From Podarcis raffonei (lineage: Eukaryota > Chordata > Lepidosauria > Squamata > Lacertidae), in the NCBI RefSeq assembly GCF_027172205.1, contig NC_070603.1, forward strand, positions 39,132,501-39,196,500: a stretch of 64,000 nucleotides of DNA, given 5' to 3'. Position numbers and translations under genes: made by a program. The notes beneath the pieces are model-generated. The model saw only the letters and a list, made by a program, of their open reading frames with translations, did no database searches and was not told the DNA's origin. Below are positions 11,389-22,400 of this stretch, piece after piece. Within the stretch, counting starts at the first letter, position 1, and every line of letters begins with the position of its first letter.

Positions 11389-12943
11389 CTTGTTGAGAGA
11401 CACTCCTATAGACGGAGAAGAAATTTAGGTTTGATCAAAGGACACATGTAGGAGTACATAAATAGTGCTGGAACTGTTCTATGTCCAACTCATAAAACTA
11501 ATTACAAGTTATGTAAAATGATGGTAAACATTAGAAAATATGGTACAAAATGGTGCTATGCACCTATGCATGGGGAGAACTAAGGAGTGAACCAATTTTT
11601 GACTGCATCTGTGGTTCTATGTGTCTTTAAATTAACTGTTTGTGACCCTGAATTGTATGCGTCATCCAGCAGTATTACTCATCAGAGTATATAAAAAAGG
11701 GTCAACCAATGAAAGCAAGGAGGATTGTAACACAAGAGAGCAGTTGTCTCAGAAACCAAGCCTCCTACCGCTGAGAACTATATTGGATACCCTACAGTTA
11801 GTTTGGAAACCCAAACTCATTCAAAACAGGTAAGCTGAACCTGCAACATAATGGTACAGTGTGGATGCTCTTGTTGGAACTTGCCATGCCCCAGTTTTTC
11901 ATCTATCCCTTGCAAACACTTGGCCTCACTTGCCGCCCCCCCCCCCCCGTTCTGATTGGGTTATTTTGTTGGCGCCAGCTAAAGATTTTTTCCTTCTTCT
12001 GCAAATACTGAGTTTCCCCAAGTATCCTGCTGCTTCTCTCTGCTTTCTCAGTGGCTCCATTTGGCTACATAGCCATAATACCTGAGCACCCAAGTTTATT
12101 AATATTTTAAGTATATGCAGTCCTGCTGTTGAAGCCTTTTGAATTAGCCACAAAGGTATTTCAACCTCAGAGAAATGTATCAAGAGCAGGTTAGTTCTAT
12201 GCAAGCGTTAATACAGAGAATTATTAGCTGCTGAAGAATTTGAGAGCAACTTATTACGGGAAAGTGGCTTAATACCACTTAATACCAAAAGGGTATTAAC
12301 ATTCTCTAGAGGGAACATCTTTTTATCTCAACATCAAAGTATTTGACAAGGAATTCAATCCAGTGATCATACTAAGGAAACGCTTGGGTTCCTCTTCCTT
12401 CTTTATCGAGTGTTACTACCAGTCTGTCTTAGTTTGTGGCACTTGTTTTTTCAGAAACAGAAACCACAAATCCCTGAAGTTCTAATGGAAATAGCTTAAG
12501 GTACTGTATCAGTGCAACATTTTCTCCACCTCGCCACCAATTATAGCTCTAGGTTTTCCCACAATTCTCAATGGCTTTGAGTGGCCTCTTCTGATTACTT
12601 GGGGTATGACTGAGGCTGACAGACAAAGAACAGAGAAAGAATCTGTCTCCTTCCTACTGACTTTGACTCCCCAGTTATTTGTAGCACTTTATGGAAAGTG
12701 GAAGGCGTGCCAGAAGGAATCCATTTCCCCCCCTTGGAATGCAGCAGTTGTCCCTTATTGTAAGACGATCCCCAATAGCCTGAGCCAAGAAAGTGCTGAC
12801 AAAAGTGAAACTCTAAAGGGCAGAGAACAGGAATGAGCTGGTTTTAGCCGAAGAACAAGCGCCATTCCAACACACACACCCCTTCAAAATAAAAAAAGCT
12901 ATTCTTTATAAAGGTGCATCTCTGGACACTTTGGTAGATACTT
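11389..12943. other. Intergenic, nothing recognised
   Basis: No supported gene. ORFs at 11642-12085 and 12606-12836 lack family similarity. The poly-C run near 11936 and the purine-rich antisense ORF across it are low-complexity effects. Confidence 0.35.
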
Positions 12944-13059
12944 GGTGGTATTCAACTAAGTGTTACCCAGAGTAGACCTAGCAAAACTAATGAGCATGAC
13001 TGTTAGGGCCATTAGTTTCAGTGGGTTTAGTCTGACAAAACCCTAGCTGAATACCACCC
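12944..13059. mobile_element. Short palindromic MITE, family C (GGTATTCAAC termini)
   Basis: Begins ggtggtattcaactaag and ends ctagctgaataccacc, giving imperfect inverted ends on a ~116-bp element. The interior also folds back (agagtagacctag against gtgggtttagtct). The related copy at 8016 is more degraded. Confidence 0.65.
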
Positions 13060-13474
13060 ACTACTTCAGTAAGGGGAATTGCCAAACCTGGACTTTGTAG
13101 GGTGGTGTTCATGTAAGCCAGGCAACATGTCAACAATGCCATTCTTGCAACTTGTTGAAGTATCACATTCTCCTTTCCTGTAGCAGAGATCTGGTTTCCT
13201 TTCCTGTTCCAGTAGCTGAAGATAAAGCTTCAAACCACCCAGCGAACAGTCTTGCCCGGTGCTTTGGAAATCTTGATCTTGGCCCCAGGATGGATTACTT
13301 TGTCACTTCTCTTTTAAAATGCTCCACAGCCTCAACACCTCCTAAAGCTGGTTTTGAGAGAAGAGTCAGATACTTAGCACTTATTTTCCTGTAGAAAACG
13401 GGAGACTCCCTCTGCCCCTAATTTCTTGTCAAGATACAAAGACGCACACCCCTCACTCAGTTTGTGAGTTGAAA

Positions 13475-14022
13475 TACTGTATTTTTCACTCCATAAGACA
13501 CTTTTTCCCTCCTAAAAAATAAGGGGAAATGTGTGCGCGTCTTATGGAGTGAATGCAGGCGGGAGGCTCTGCTCAGTGCTCCCTTTAAAGAGCTGAGTGG
13601 AGTGTGTGTGCGGCTCTTGGGAGCTTTTCCCAAGAGCGATCCCTCTTGCTGTTCTGGCTTAGCTGCGCAAAGCCTCTTCAGGGCAGTGGGCTGAAGGCTC
13701 CCCCTGCCCTGAAGAGGCTTTGCATGGCTAAACCAGAAGCCAGAACAGCAAGAGGGGAAAAGCCCCCAACAGCCGCAAACACGCTCCATGCGGCTCGTTA
13801 AAGGGAGCGCTGAGCAGAGCCTGTATACATTTTCCCACTGCCCTGAAGAGGCTTCGTGCGGCTATCCCAGAAACCAGAACAGCAAGAGGGATCGCTGTGC
13901 AGGAATCCCTCTTGCTGTTCTGGCTTCTGGGATTCAGAATTCCCCGCCCCCCCCGTTTTCCTCCTCCAAAAACTAGGTGCATCTTATAGTCTGGTGCATC
14001 TTATGGAGCAAAAAATACAGTA
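13475..14022. mobile_element. TA-flanked MITE, family A, enlarged core
   Basis: TA-CTGTATTTTTC at the left and GAAAAAATACAG-TA at the right. The core holds several inverted copies of a ~30-bp unit around 'ccagaacagcaagaggga', which produces long overlapping ORFs on both strands that are not genes. Confidence 0.8.
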
Positions 14023-14096
14023 TGCTGAAATGGAACCCTTGAATAAGGCGTTTCCAAGCCTCACTATCTTGAGCAGAGTGGCAGAAAATGCTGTAA

Positions 14097-14350
14097 GAAT
14101 GTGAGCAGCCTGCTAGATCAGGCTAATGGTCCATCTAGGCCAGCATCCTATTCGCGAAGAAGCCAATGAGATTCCTGTGGGAAATGAGCAAGCATAACTC
14201 AAGCACACTCTCCAGATTGCTGTGGTTTCCAGCCATTGGTATTCAGAAGAACTACTGCTTTTGACCATGGAGGTAGAGCTTAGTCATCATGGCAGCCCTC
14301 TCCGCCATTAGCTCAGCTGATAATAGCCATGGTCCATTCTCCTTTCCACC
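14097..14350 (-). mobile_element. CR1/L3-like LINE 3' fragment
   Basis: On the minus strand the sequence gives the 3' region typical of CR1/L3-type elements: aggatgctggcctagatgga followed by atctagcaggctg. The plus-strand copies at 19166 and 46000 end in the same way. Non-coding remnant. Confidence 0.7.
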
Positions 14351-14642
14351 CCACAAGCTGAGCGATCTCTCCTTAGCCACCACACTTTCTGCCCGGCATG
14401 TTGCTCTATGCTTCTACATCCTTCCCATTTTGTGCGCTGTGTTTTAAAACAGAATGCAAATCTGGGACTCACAGGGCAGATCAGGCACATCAAGCTATTT
14501 TCCAACAGCCCAACAGCAAATTTAATATCTTTAAAACATCAGAAGATGTTGATATTTGCACTCTGCAGCGTTGGCAATGTACCTTCAAAGTAGACTGGTG
14601 TGTGCGCGCGCACAGTAAATAAAAAGCAAAACTTAAGTTACC

Positions 14643-14903
14643 TAACGTATTTTTTGCTCTATAAGACTCACTTTTCCCCTCCTAAAAAGTAAGGGGAAAT
14701 GTGTGTGCGTCTTATGGAGCGAATGCAGGCTGCGCAGCTATCCCAGAAGCCAGAACAGGAAGAGGGATCGCTGCTTTCGCTGCGCAGCAATCCCTCTTGC
14801 GGTTCTGGCTTCTGAGAATCAGAATATTTTTTTCTTGTTTTCCTCCTCCAAAAACTAGGTGCGTCTTATGGTCTGGTGCGTCTTATAGAGCGAAAAATAT
14901 GGT
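14643..14903. mobile_element. TA-flanked MITE, family A, compact copy
   Basis: Starts near TA-ACGTATTTTTTGCTC and ends GCGAAAAATATGG. It is the shortest copy (about 260 bp), close to a simple foldback: subterminal 'taagactcacttttcccctc' is mirrored by 'ggtgcgtctta'. Confidence 0.78.
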
Positions 14904-14915
14904 GCTTTTTCTGGC

Positions 14916-14918
<3 letters not shown>

Positions 14919-14971
<53 letters not shown>
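14919..14971. repeat. (TC)n(AC)n compound microsatellite
   Basis: A pure TC tract runs directly into a pure AC tract. Confidence 0.95.
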
Positions 14972-14975
<4 letters not shown>

Positions 14976-15768
14976 GTGTGTAAAGTAGGAGAAAGAGCTG
15001 CCTCTGCCTAGAACAGCTGAGAATGAAGGTTATATTCTGCCAAAGTCACAAAAGCACTTCATGCAAACTGACCCAAGGAAATTCTTGGTGGACACTTGGA
15101 AAAAAGGCAATGTCTCCTTTAATCTATCCAGTATCTCAGATGCAGAGAAGATATTTCAGATATATGAGAATCTTCTTACATTACAGTACTTTCTCCAGAG
15201 GGGGGAATTGGCCCAGGCACATTCCCCAAGAACTCTTTGACGCACAGCATACGCAAAACAGAAATCCATAAGCACACTTGAAGGGGAGGTGGGGGGGAGA
15301 GGAAGATGGACAGCAGCCTGTCACTATTCTGTATCATAAGATACAACCTATTTACTCAGAGAGAGAAATTTATCTATTCTAATTACTCAGATGCTGTAAG
15401 CATCTTCAACTTGAACATTTCCTCCCTATGAATATAAGGTACAGAATTCATTAACTAGGAAGCTGGCTACAAAAAAAATTCTACCACTCCAAAGTCAGGG
15501 CAAAGGCTCGTTTATTTTAGTGTGCTACCTGAAAAGTGCTGCATGGGGGATGGGGGATATGCCCCTTCTACTGTTGACAGATTTAAATGTGCATGATATA
15601 CAACCATATTCATCCATGTGTCCTATAGCTGCCAGTTTTGTTTCAGTTCATTAGATTTTAAGGAATAAAAAAACATGCGAAGGAAACAGGTGGTACATAC
15701 TTCGGAGAGAGAAATTCACTTTAATTGATGTGAGATTTCAAAGAACACAGGCTCTAGGTTTCTTTCAC

Positions 15769-15774
15769 TTTATT
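15769..15774 (-). other. SCO1: Candidate SCO1 polyadenylation signal
   Basis: AATAAA on the minus strand, about 635 bases beyond the SCO1 stop codon. It would give a 3' UTR of ~650 nt. Other weaker signals are not excluded. Confidence 0.45.
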
Positions 15775-16408
15775 TCATTATCTGTGGATTAAACACCACT
15801 TTACCTGATCAATAATCCATGATCAATATAGCTACCACCCTTACCACAATCATTTCAAAAAGGCAAAAACCCCAGCTCCTACACCTGTCAGGAAAGTTTT
15901 GAAAGCGATGTTGAAGACGTGGGACTGAGTCAAAAGACGCAGAGATACCAAGCAAGCCTCCTCATGACTGATACCTTGAGCACAGTTCAACTTAGCACCC
16001 CACTGTACATGCATCAGCACAGCACAAAAGCACATTACAAGAGCGGGGAAAGATTTGAATGCTCCTGTGAATGGATTTGAGCAGTGGTGACCCTCTCACT
16101 GGGACCTCCTCTGCATCATCCCTAAAGGCCTTTAAGAAGCAAGGCACGTTCAGAGAAAAATATTTGGTCAAGTACTTTTGCTGTAAGATGTCCAGCTCCT
16201 TATTTAATCCATTTGAGTCTTAGCCTGTAGGTATAGCCTTAGCTGAGAATTCAAGTGCTTAAGGAAATTGCCAAGACAGATTACTCCCGCAACACTTCAT
16301 CCAACTAATCAGATCTCCCTGGCACGTTACTAGCTGCATTTTAGTGTCAAGGGACCAGCCTGCCTGATATGCAGCTTCCTTGCTTTCTAGTGCAAAACCT
16401 TCCACCTC

Positions 16409-19400
16409 CTAGCTCTGTTTATATTGTCTCATGTGTCCAGCAATTGCAGCAGCAATCTCAGAATTCTTCTTGTTTTGCCCAAAATAATCAACAAAGCCTC
16501 CATCTGGTCCAAGAAGGTACATTATGATGGTGTGATCCACCTGCAGAAAACACACAAGACAAATTGGGGATAGAGTGGAAAGGAGGGTTAGGTTAGCAGG
16601 GCAGGTTCTGGTCAGCGGTAACCCACTAGAATGATCAAACTGCCTCTCTAGCTCTGGATTTCTTCACAAAACCAAGAGCTTGTTAGGCAGCCTAGAAGTG
16701 CCTCAAACAGTGGCTCTTTACTTGACAACAGAACTAAAAGAGAGCAAGTGATAATAGAGGGCTGTGAAAGCAGCCACATCCTGCAGAAGAAAGTTTGCTT
16801 TTTGAGAACCTTGTGTATGTGTGTTCTAAAAAAGCAAGGCTCTTCCATGAAATCCAAACTTTCCCTAAGAGCTAAGGATTTTAAAAACTTCAGAACTGGC
16901 CTTCTGCATTCAAGATCCTCCATAACTTCCCTGTATCACATGACATGCAAGGTTCTTCTCTGTTCCGGCGAAGAATAAACCTCTTCTCTGAGGGGGGCGG
17001 AGAGAATGATCCCTCCCAATGCAACTCAATGGTCTCCTATTGGAATCCCTCTTGGAAGCAGGAAAATGCAAAGACCCCATGGCTCTTTCTGACATCACAG
17101 AGACAGTCCTTGCTCATCATGTGATGGAAATTCAAGAAGACAAGGCAGACACAGCACTCTCTTTGAATTTACTCATTCAGATTACGGAAGAAGAAGAGCA
17201 ATATTGAAATATTCTCTAGCAGGACAGGGAAGAGGCCAATTCAGATATTACTTTTAGTCAATACTGATCATAGGTAAACATTCATGTTGTGTCACTATCT
17301 TATTTTGTCAACAAAAGGACGGACTTTTTGGGAAGTGGGACCAACACAAAGCTGGCACTTTGGAATAACTAGATTCTAAAGAACAGGCATTAAGATCTAG
17401 GTCAATTAAAAATGCTGCCTGAAACAACATAGGCAGATTAAGCCGAACAGGACATAAGTAAGGCATGTGTCATTTGCTGTCTAGCTCCCTCTAGCGGCAA
17501 AATTGCGTTTTAATAATTTGCATGACAAATAACACCCCACACAGAATTCACATTAAGTATTCTGAGAAGGGAAGCTGGCTTGTGATAAAAGAGAGCATAC
17601 CTGGGCTTTTTAGGCCAAATAGCCCAATCAGGACTAGCTAAAAATAAAAGGCAAGCTTGGATCCTGCACCTTTACACAGCAACATCAAACTCCAAGACTC
17701 CTATTGAGGCCTACTTCTAACTGCCAGGCTGTTTTTCAGATCAATTTAAACATGGGTACCTTTCAGTAACTGCCTCCCTGCATATGAAAAAGGATACCTC
17801 TGAGCTCTTGTATTCTAGCAGACAGAAAAGGCAAATGAAGAAACACTGCGGTCTCACATGGAAAGCCGCCTCATTATGAACAAACTATGTACTCTCTCCT
17901 CCAGTAACGCTTGCTCACAATTGCCTATTAGCTTTTACAACTTTGCTCCTCTCACCTTATTCAGAAATATCACTCAACTACAAGCCAGCTGCTCCAACTC
18001 CAGATATTTTTCAGACACACCCCAAAACCCTATAAAATCCCCACAACTAGGCAACACTTCCACCCCTCCATTTCCCCATCCTCTTGTAGGTTTCCTCCGA
18101 TTCTCTCCTTTAGAAGAGATTTAATTGAGAAACTCCCCCTAAACTCGCCTTGTCCATTTGGAAAGTTCAAAACCTTTTCTGTGGAGCCAACTAGCCTTAT
18201 CAATCTGTAACATATGCAAAAACGTTACTCACTATGTAATCATTATCTTCATCTTTTGGGCCTGAGCTGTAATAGACACGATAGGCTCGAGCCACCTCGT
18301 CGATCTGTTCTTTCGTACCCGTCAATCCGATCAGCTTGGGTGAAAACTCTTGAACAGAAATGGATCTTGTTAAATCAGCTGACATTAAAGATGGGCCCAA
18401 ATTATTACCCTCTTCCACTGTAGGAAAAGCTATTCAGCTCTGCAAAGCTGGGTGTATAGGGAGTCAGTAGAATACCAGATATGGAGGTTAACATTACCTT
18501 TAACGTATGTGGCAATAGCTTCTTTCGTGTCTCTCTCCGGATCAATCGTGATGAAGAGCGGAGTGATGTTTGGCAGAGACTTGATCTCATCTGTCACCAT
18601 AAAGCATGATAGTTAATATCCCACTAACTGACTCAAGGCTACTTTTGCGTTCCAGGTCATAAATTAACATAGAACGTGCCAATTTTATTACAGTCCATCT
18701 TCAAGACGGTGCTTTTGTGGGATGCCTTTTTTGGAGAAAATGCAATGTAATTTGGATGCTTTATTAAATATCGGGGTCCTCCTATCAGTTGCAACACATA
18801 CCCTAGCTGTTTTAATATAGTTGCAACTCCACCCCCATCGTTCAGCCCGGACACTGAGGTCCCGCGCCAAGGGCCTTCTGGCGGTTCCCTCATTGCGAGA
18901 AGTGAGGTTACAGGGAACCAGACAGAGGGCCTTCTCGGTAGTGGCGCCTGCCCTGTGGAACGCCCTCCCTTCAGATGTGAAGGAAATAAGCAGTTATCCT
19001 TTCTTTAAAAGACATCTAAAGGCAGCCCTGTTTAGGGAAGTTTTTAATATTTAATGCTGTATTGTTTTTAACATTTGATTGGGAGCCGCCCAGAGTGGCT
19101 GGGGAGACTCAGCCAGATGGGAAGGGTATAAATAATAAATTATTATTATTATTATTATTATTATAGCTGCCACTGTGAGAACAGGATGCTGGACTAAATG
19201 GGCCATTGGCCTGACCCAGCAGCCCCCTCTTATGTTCCTAAATGACGAACATGTTGCCTGTACCAGAGAGGAAGCTACTCAGGCTCATGGCCAACATTTG
19301 ATGAATACTTCATAAGCTTCCCCTCTTACCAGTGGTGTGCAACAGGTGAGATTTGACTCATAAGGTCAAGAGATGACCTGGTACATCCATGGCACCACAA

Positions 19401-22400
19401 TATTCTTTTGAAGTAGGTATGGAGAAGGATGGGCAAAGAGAGATTATCTGGATTTTATCGGTCTTTTAAAAGCCATAAAATAAAGGGAGAAATGGAGAGC
19501 TTATTACATTGAGAGATATATATGTGTAATCAATGAGAAAGCAATAGAAGGTGAAATTAAAAACAGGCCCTGTTTTTCAGGCTGAAGTTAAATGAGGGTC
19601 CCGAAAAGACTGAAAACCATTGGTCAGGGACCCCCAATTATAGGCCACAGCTTGAAGGCCTAATGCACAGGAATAAATATTTGCGCATTCAGATTCTTAT
19701 ATTTTAAAAAGAACCTATGCATATAATATTTACAGTCTGTATCTATTCACAGTCTGTTTAAACCCTGGTTATTTTCTGCAGAAATTTTAATGGGTAAAAT
19801 GGAAAATTATAAATATACATTTTAATTATTATTAAATTTATTACCTGCCCTCCAGCAGGGCAGGTCCCAGGGCAGAAGATGGCAGCCAGGGAGATGGAGG
19901 CACTGCTTAATAACAGGAAAAGACTGGGAAATAAGTGTAAGTGATTTTAAAAGGAATATTGTCATTTCAAGAATATTGTGTAGGAAAAGTAGCCATAAAT
20001 CTAGTTCCTTTCAAAAGAAATATGTTGCATCCAAGAAGCTCCACGTTAGCTATTTGTAATCTGTATATTCTATTAGTAAATAAACATTCCAGCAGGTGTA
20101 CTAGAGAATGCCAGCCCATACACTTTGACAAGAACTCCAGAAATGAATATGAAATTCCATTTCTGCAGCAGATGAATGGAATTTTCATATGCCACAAGGA
20201 GATGCTATCCATAACACAGTGAAATGAAAATACTGCCACTAGGGGGCAGCAGTTCCCTTTTACTAAGGTCAGATTAGTAAACTGCAGGCCTATCTAGGTA
20301 GTTTCAGGTCTCAAAAAGGCAGAGCTCCATTCCGTACAGTACATGACTTCATATTCTACCAATTTACACAAAATATTTTATTACTTCTTATCCCCCTTCC
20401 ATTACCAGAGTAAAGTTATCTTTACTTACTTTACGTTATTTACTTAAGTTATTTACAGGCTTCACCCACACAACTAGTGGGACTCGGGTGGCACTGTGGG
20501 TTAAACCACAGAGCCTAGGGCTTGCCGATCAGAAGGTCGGCGGTTCGAATCCCGGGGTGAGCTCCCATTGCTCAGTCCCTGCTCCTGCCAACCTAGCAGT
20601 TCGAAAGCACGTCAAAGTGCAAGTAGATAAATAGGTACCGCTCCGGCGGGAAGGTAAACGGTATTTCCGTGCGCTGCTCTGGTTCACCAGAACCGGCTTA
20701 GTCATGCTGGCCACATGACCCGGAAGCTGTACGCCGGCTCCCTCGGCAAATAAAGCGAAATGAGTGCCGCAACTCCAGTCTCGTCCGCGACTGGACTTAA
20801 CAGTCAGGGGTCCCTTTACCCACACAACTGCTGGTAATTATCTGTCTTATATGATCCCTGCTCCTCCAACTTTTATCACTTACAGCTGATTAAAGATTTC
20901 CTGCTTCTTTAAGTGACTGGCCCTCTCTTCCTTGCTGCCCCCTGCAAGTGGAACTCCCTCCCAGAACTTGGGTGTGGTGCCAACTCTCTCCTGTTCTTCA
21001 AAAGCCATCTTTTCTGCAGCCAAGTTTTCAGTACACGTAACAGCTTCTGATCACGTTACTTCATCCCTATACTTGTATTCCCCTCCTACCCTCCTATTTT
21101 TCCTGCTGTCTATTTCAGACTAAGCTCTATGAGAACAAAGTCCCACCTATGTCACCTGTTCAGGGCCACCAATGAAGGTCTTCATAGGCATTGTGCTGGC
21201 CACCCATGTTGTAATGAACCTACTTACCACTGACTTTAATTAAGGAGTTGGAGAAATGAAGAGTAGAAGCAATGCAACAGACTAAAATACATGATTTCAA
21301 CAATGGCAATTTATTGTTGGTAGTCACATTTCAGAGGTACCGTATTTTTTGTCCTATAGGACGCTCCATCCCATAGGACGCACCTACTTTTTTTTGGGGG
21401 GGGGGGAGGGAATAAAGGAAAAAAATTTTCCCTTTATTTCCCCCCCAAAACCAGGTCAGGGAACAGTGGGATGGCGGCACTGCGCCTCCCAGTGTCCCCC
21501 AAGCTTGTGGGGCTGGCTGATGTCGGCCCGGCGCGAGGGGCACTCAGCTTCAGGGCGTCCCACGCGCCGGGGGGGCAGGCTGCGGACACCCTCCTCCGGA
21601 GGGCGCCCCGTGCTCCACGCTGCAGGCTGCTGCCCGCAAGCCTTGCACTCCTGGGGGGAGTTCCCCCCGGTGCGCAAGGCTTGCCGACACCTGCGCGAAG
21701 CACGGGACGTCCTCCAAAGGGTGCCCCGTGCTCCGCGCTGCAGGCTGCCGCACGCAAGCCTTGCGCGCCCAGGGGGATCTCCCCCCGGGCGCGCAAGTCT
21801 TGCGGACACCTGCGCGAAGCACGGGGCGTCCTCCAGGGGGCGCCCCGTGCTCCTGCCTGCAAGCCTTGCGCGCCCGGGGGAACTCCCCCCGGGCGCACAA
21901 GGCTTGCGGATAGCTTCCTGGAGCCTGGAGAGCGAGAGGTGTTGGTGCGCACCGACGCCTCTCGCTCTCCAGGCTTCAGCGAAAGCTTGCATTCGCCCCA
22001 TAGTACACACACACATTTCCCCTTCATTTTTGAGGGGCAAAAGTGCGTCCTATAGGGCGAAAAATACGGTATCTTCTCAATTTACAATGTATATTAATAA
22101 CTAGAGGGAGGGGGGTAATTTTGTGCAGACCCAAATCTGCCACTGCCTGAGCAACACAGGCTAAAAACATTATTAACCTAGAGAACAGAATAAGATTCTT
22201 CTCTATGAAGAGTTACTTCAGGGAGAGTTTGGGCTTCAGTATGGCTTACTTACCAATTTCATCAATGACAAGAACCATTTTTTCCAGTTCTTCTGGGCAA
22301 ATGTCAGGGCAATGTGTAAAACCAAAGTAGATTAACACCCATTGGCCCAGAAAGTCACGATCCGATTTGGGCTGCCCATGGTGATCGACGAGTGAGAAAT

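Noticed and set aside
1-15700. Exons of a myosin heavy-chain gene expected next to SCO1 from human gene order
   Set aside because: No myosin-like coding segment was found in any frame.
20520-20560. Possible tRNA gene
   Set aside because: The B-box and A-box-like motifs belong to the tRNA-derived head of a Sauria-type SINE; no full cloverleaf was supported.
21349-22104. 251-codon and several overlapping ORFs in SCO1 intron 3
   Set aside because: They lie wholly in the inverted-repeat core of a MITE and appear on both strands with no protein family signal.
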